Below, in pieces: positions 5,725-6,026 of a stretch of 6,026 nt of DNA (its first letter is position 1; the number at the start of each line of letters is the position of its first letter). The notes below the pieces were generated by a model that saw only the letters and a program-made list of their open reading frames with translations, did no database searches and was not told the DNA's origin. The stretch covers positions 1-6,026 of the forward strand of contig CALCVR010000219.1 in the NCBI GenBank assembly GCA_937905915.1, in the 5' to 3' direction. The translations under genes and the position numbers were made by a program. The DNA is from an uncultured Eubacteriaceae bacterium (GTDB lineage: Bacteria; Bacillota; Clostridia; Oscillospirales; Acutalibacteraceae).

Positions 5725-5816
5725 AGGGCTCTTTTGCTGCAGTGGGCAGCTTGGGACTGGGGGACAGGTTTGTATTTTGCGGTTTATTTGTCGGGCTCTC
5801 ATATGGCTTGTCTAGA
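5718..5816 (+). repeat. direct repeat copy 2, block B
   Basis: Matches 3374-3472, with the first 53 nt (5718-5770) identical. It contains the second + strand remnant of the small membrane-protein tail: KEGSFAAVGSLGLGDRFVFC then GLFVG. A 1-nt deletion near 5796 relative to copy 1 then shifts the frame of the final I/VWLV-stop (TAG 5813-5815). Copies 1 and 2 carry different 1-nt deletions, so each decayed independently from a common, probably coding, ancestor. Confidence 0.8.
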
Positions 5817-5902
5817 CAAACCATACGAGGTATCCGGCTAACAAGCCAAAAAATAGAGCTATCCCCCCTAATGTTGAACCAACTACTGCAGCAAAAGGAT
5901 CT
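5726..5902. repeat. imperfect inverted repeat centred on TCTAGA
   Basis: The left arm (about 5726-5813) and right arm (5814 to about 5902) are imperfect reverse complements. The inner 32 bp (5798-5829) has only two mismatched pairs, both G/T-compatible. GGGGGA 5759-5764 mirrors TCCCCC near 5862-5868, and CTTTTGCTGCAGT 5731-5743 mirrors ACTGCAGCAAAAG 5885-5897. Both arms encode, on opposite strands, versions of the same hydrophobic protein end, with stop codons overlapping at the central CTAG. It may be two convergent gene relics or a palindromic dispersed repeat. Confidence 0.75.
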
Positions 5903-5928
5903 TCTTTGTAACAATCTATATTGACAGA
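5812..5928 (-). pseudogene. C-terminal remnant of a small membrane protein, - strand copy
   Basis: Reading leftward, a frame open from 5991 to TAG at 5814-5812 contains SVNIDCYKEDP followed by FAAVVGSTLGGIALFFGLLA and GYLVWFV-stop: a polar segment and one transmembrane helix. It is the least damaged of three related tails in the window (the others are at 3371-3471 and 5721-5815, + strand). No ATG or ribosome-binding site is found before the in-frame TAA at 5994-5992, and a strong + strand promoter occupies the region where its N-terminal part should be, so it looks truncated. The family is unknown to me. Confidence 0.45.
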
Positions 5929-5949
5929 AAGAAATACTTTGTATATACT
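5921..5949 (+). promoter_or_regulatory. strong sigma-A-type promoter
   Basis: TTGACA (5921-5926, consensus -35), a 17-nt spacer, then TATACT (5944-5949, 5/6 match to the -10). It points to the partial gene starting at 5989, giving an untranslated leader of roughly 30 nt. It is the best promoter in the window. Confidence 0.85.
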
Positions 5950-5975
5950 TATATTTAGAAGAAATACATACAAAG
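5929..5975. promoter_or_regulatory. possible operator repeats around the 5921-5949 promoter
   Basis: AAGAAATAC occurs at 5929-5937 (in the spacer) and 5959-5967 (after the -10), exactly 30 bp apart, near three helical turns. CTTTGTAT (5937-5944) and ATACAAAG (5968-5975) also form an inverted repeat spanning the -10 and start region. Both arrangements suit a repressor that blocks this promoter. The stretch is A/T-rich, so chance is possible. Confidence 0.35.
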
Positions 5976-5988
5976 GGGATTGACAGGC

Positions 5989-6026
5989 GTGTTAATGGGC
6001 GGTAAGCTCTTAGCAAGCAAGCAAGC
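5989..6026 (+). CDS. start of an unidentified gene, cut by the window edge
   Basis: AAAGGGGA (5972-5979) lies 9 nt before GTG 5989, which opens a frame reading MLMGGKLLASKQ to the end of the window; an ATG at 5995 is the alternative but sits 15 nt away. A strong promoter is upstream. The visible codons are too few to assign a product. The last 16 bases form AAGC tetranucleotide repeats (about 3.75 units before the cut) inside the coding sequence. Confidence 0.5.
   Translation, partial: MLMGGKLLASKQ

Noticed and set aside
3176..5816. Composite transposon or IS flanks as the explanation for the repeats
   Set aside because: No transposase, integrase or terminal inverted repeats are visible between or within the copies; the repeats are host gene sequence.
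5560..5841. 93-codon open frame on + after the anti-sigma terminator
   Set aside because: It reads the decayed cls copy and the palindrome out of their original frames; its start lies in the terminator and it has no ribosome-binding site.
5687..6016. 109-codon open frame on the - strand across the palindrome
   Set aside because: It is in a different frame from the conserved hydrophobic tail and matches nothing; its CLDKPYE segment appears on both strands only because the DNA is palindromic.
1..6026. CRISPR array, rRNA or complete tRNA genes
   Set aside because: No regularly spaced short repeats beyond those described, no tRNA cloverleaf and no rRNA-like sequence were seen on either strand.

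Overview
The window looks like a chromosomal segment of an anaerobic Firmicute of moderate GC content, most likely class Clostridia (Oscillospirales-like; this is inference). Supporting signs are purine-rich Shine-Dalgarno sites at 5-9 nt spacing, hairpin-plus-T-run terminators, a TTGACA-17-TATACT promoter, and an RsgI-type anti-sigma factor carrying PepSY domains. All recognisable intact genes are on the + strand.

Layout. (1) 1-1031 is the C-terminal part of a P2-type (Ca2+-type) transporting ATPase. (2) 1032-1330 is non-coding. It has a possible promoter overlapping the ATPase stop codon, about 190 nt of potentially structured RNA, and a strong terminator (1218-1251). (3) 1331-3341 is a two-gene phospholipid operon: a CDP-alcohol phosphatidyltransferase (PgsA-like) and a two-HKD cardiolipin synthase. 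Together they can plausibly make phosphatidylglycerol phosphate and then, once it is dephosphorylated, cardiolipin. It ends at a perfect 10-bp terminator hairpin (3478-3509). (4) 3626-5490 is a tightly coupled pair: an ECF-type sigma factor and a membrane-anchored RsgI-family anti-sigma factor with a VNP autoproteolysis-like motif and two PepSY domains separated by an Asp-rich linker. It ends at an 18-bp terminator stem (5516-5561). (5) 5562-5988 has no intact gene. It holds a decayed second copy of the cls 3' end and its downstream sequence, fused to an oppositely oriented relative of that downstream sequence, so that an imperfect inverted repeat of about 177 bp is centred on TCTAGA at 5811-5816. 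(6) At the right edge a strong sigma-A promoter and ribosome-binding site lead into the first codons of a gene that runs off the window and begins with AAGC tetranucleotide repeats.

The least expected structure is the repeat system around the sigma/anti-sigma pair. The last ~120 bp of cls plus ~95 bp of downstream sequence recur about 2.4 kb later. That copy has three in-frame TGA codons and lacks 86 bp between two 8-bp direct repeats. The downstream part appears to be a remnant of a small membrane-protein C-terminus (ending AGYLVW-V-stop) that occurs three times in the window: twice on + and once on -. The sigma/anti-sigma cassette is therefore bracketed by direct repeats, which suggests it arrived, or the locus rearranged, by recombination at the 3' end of cls.
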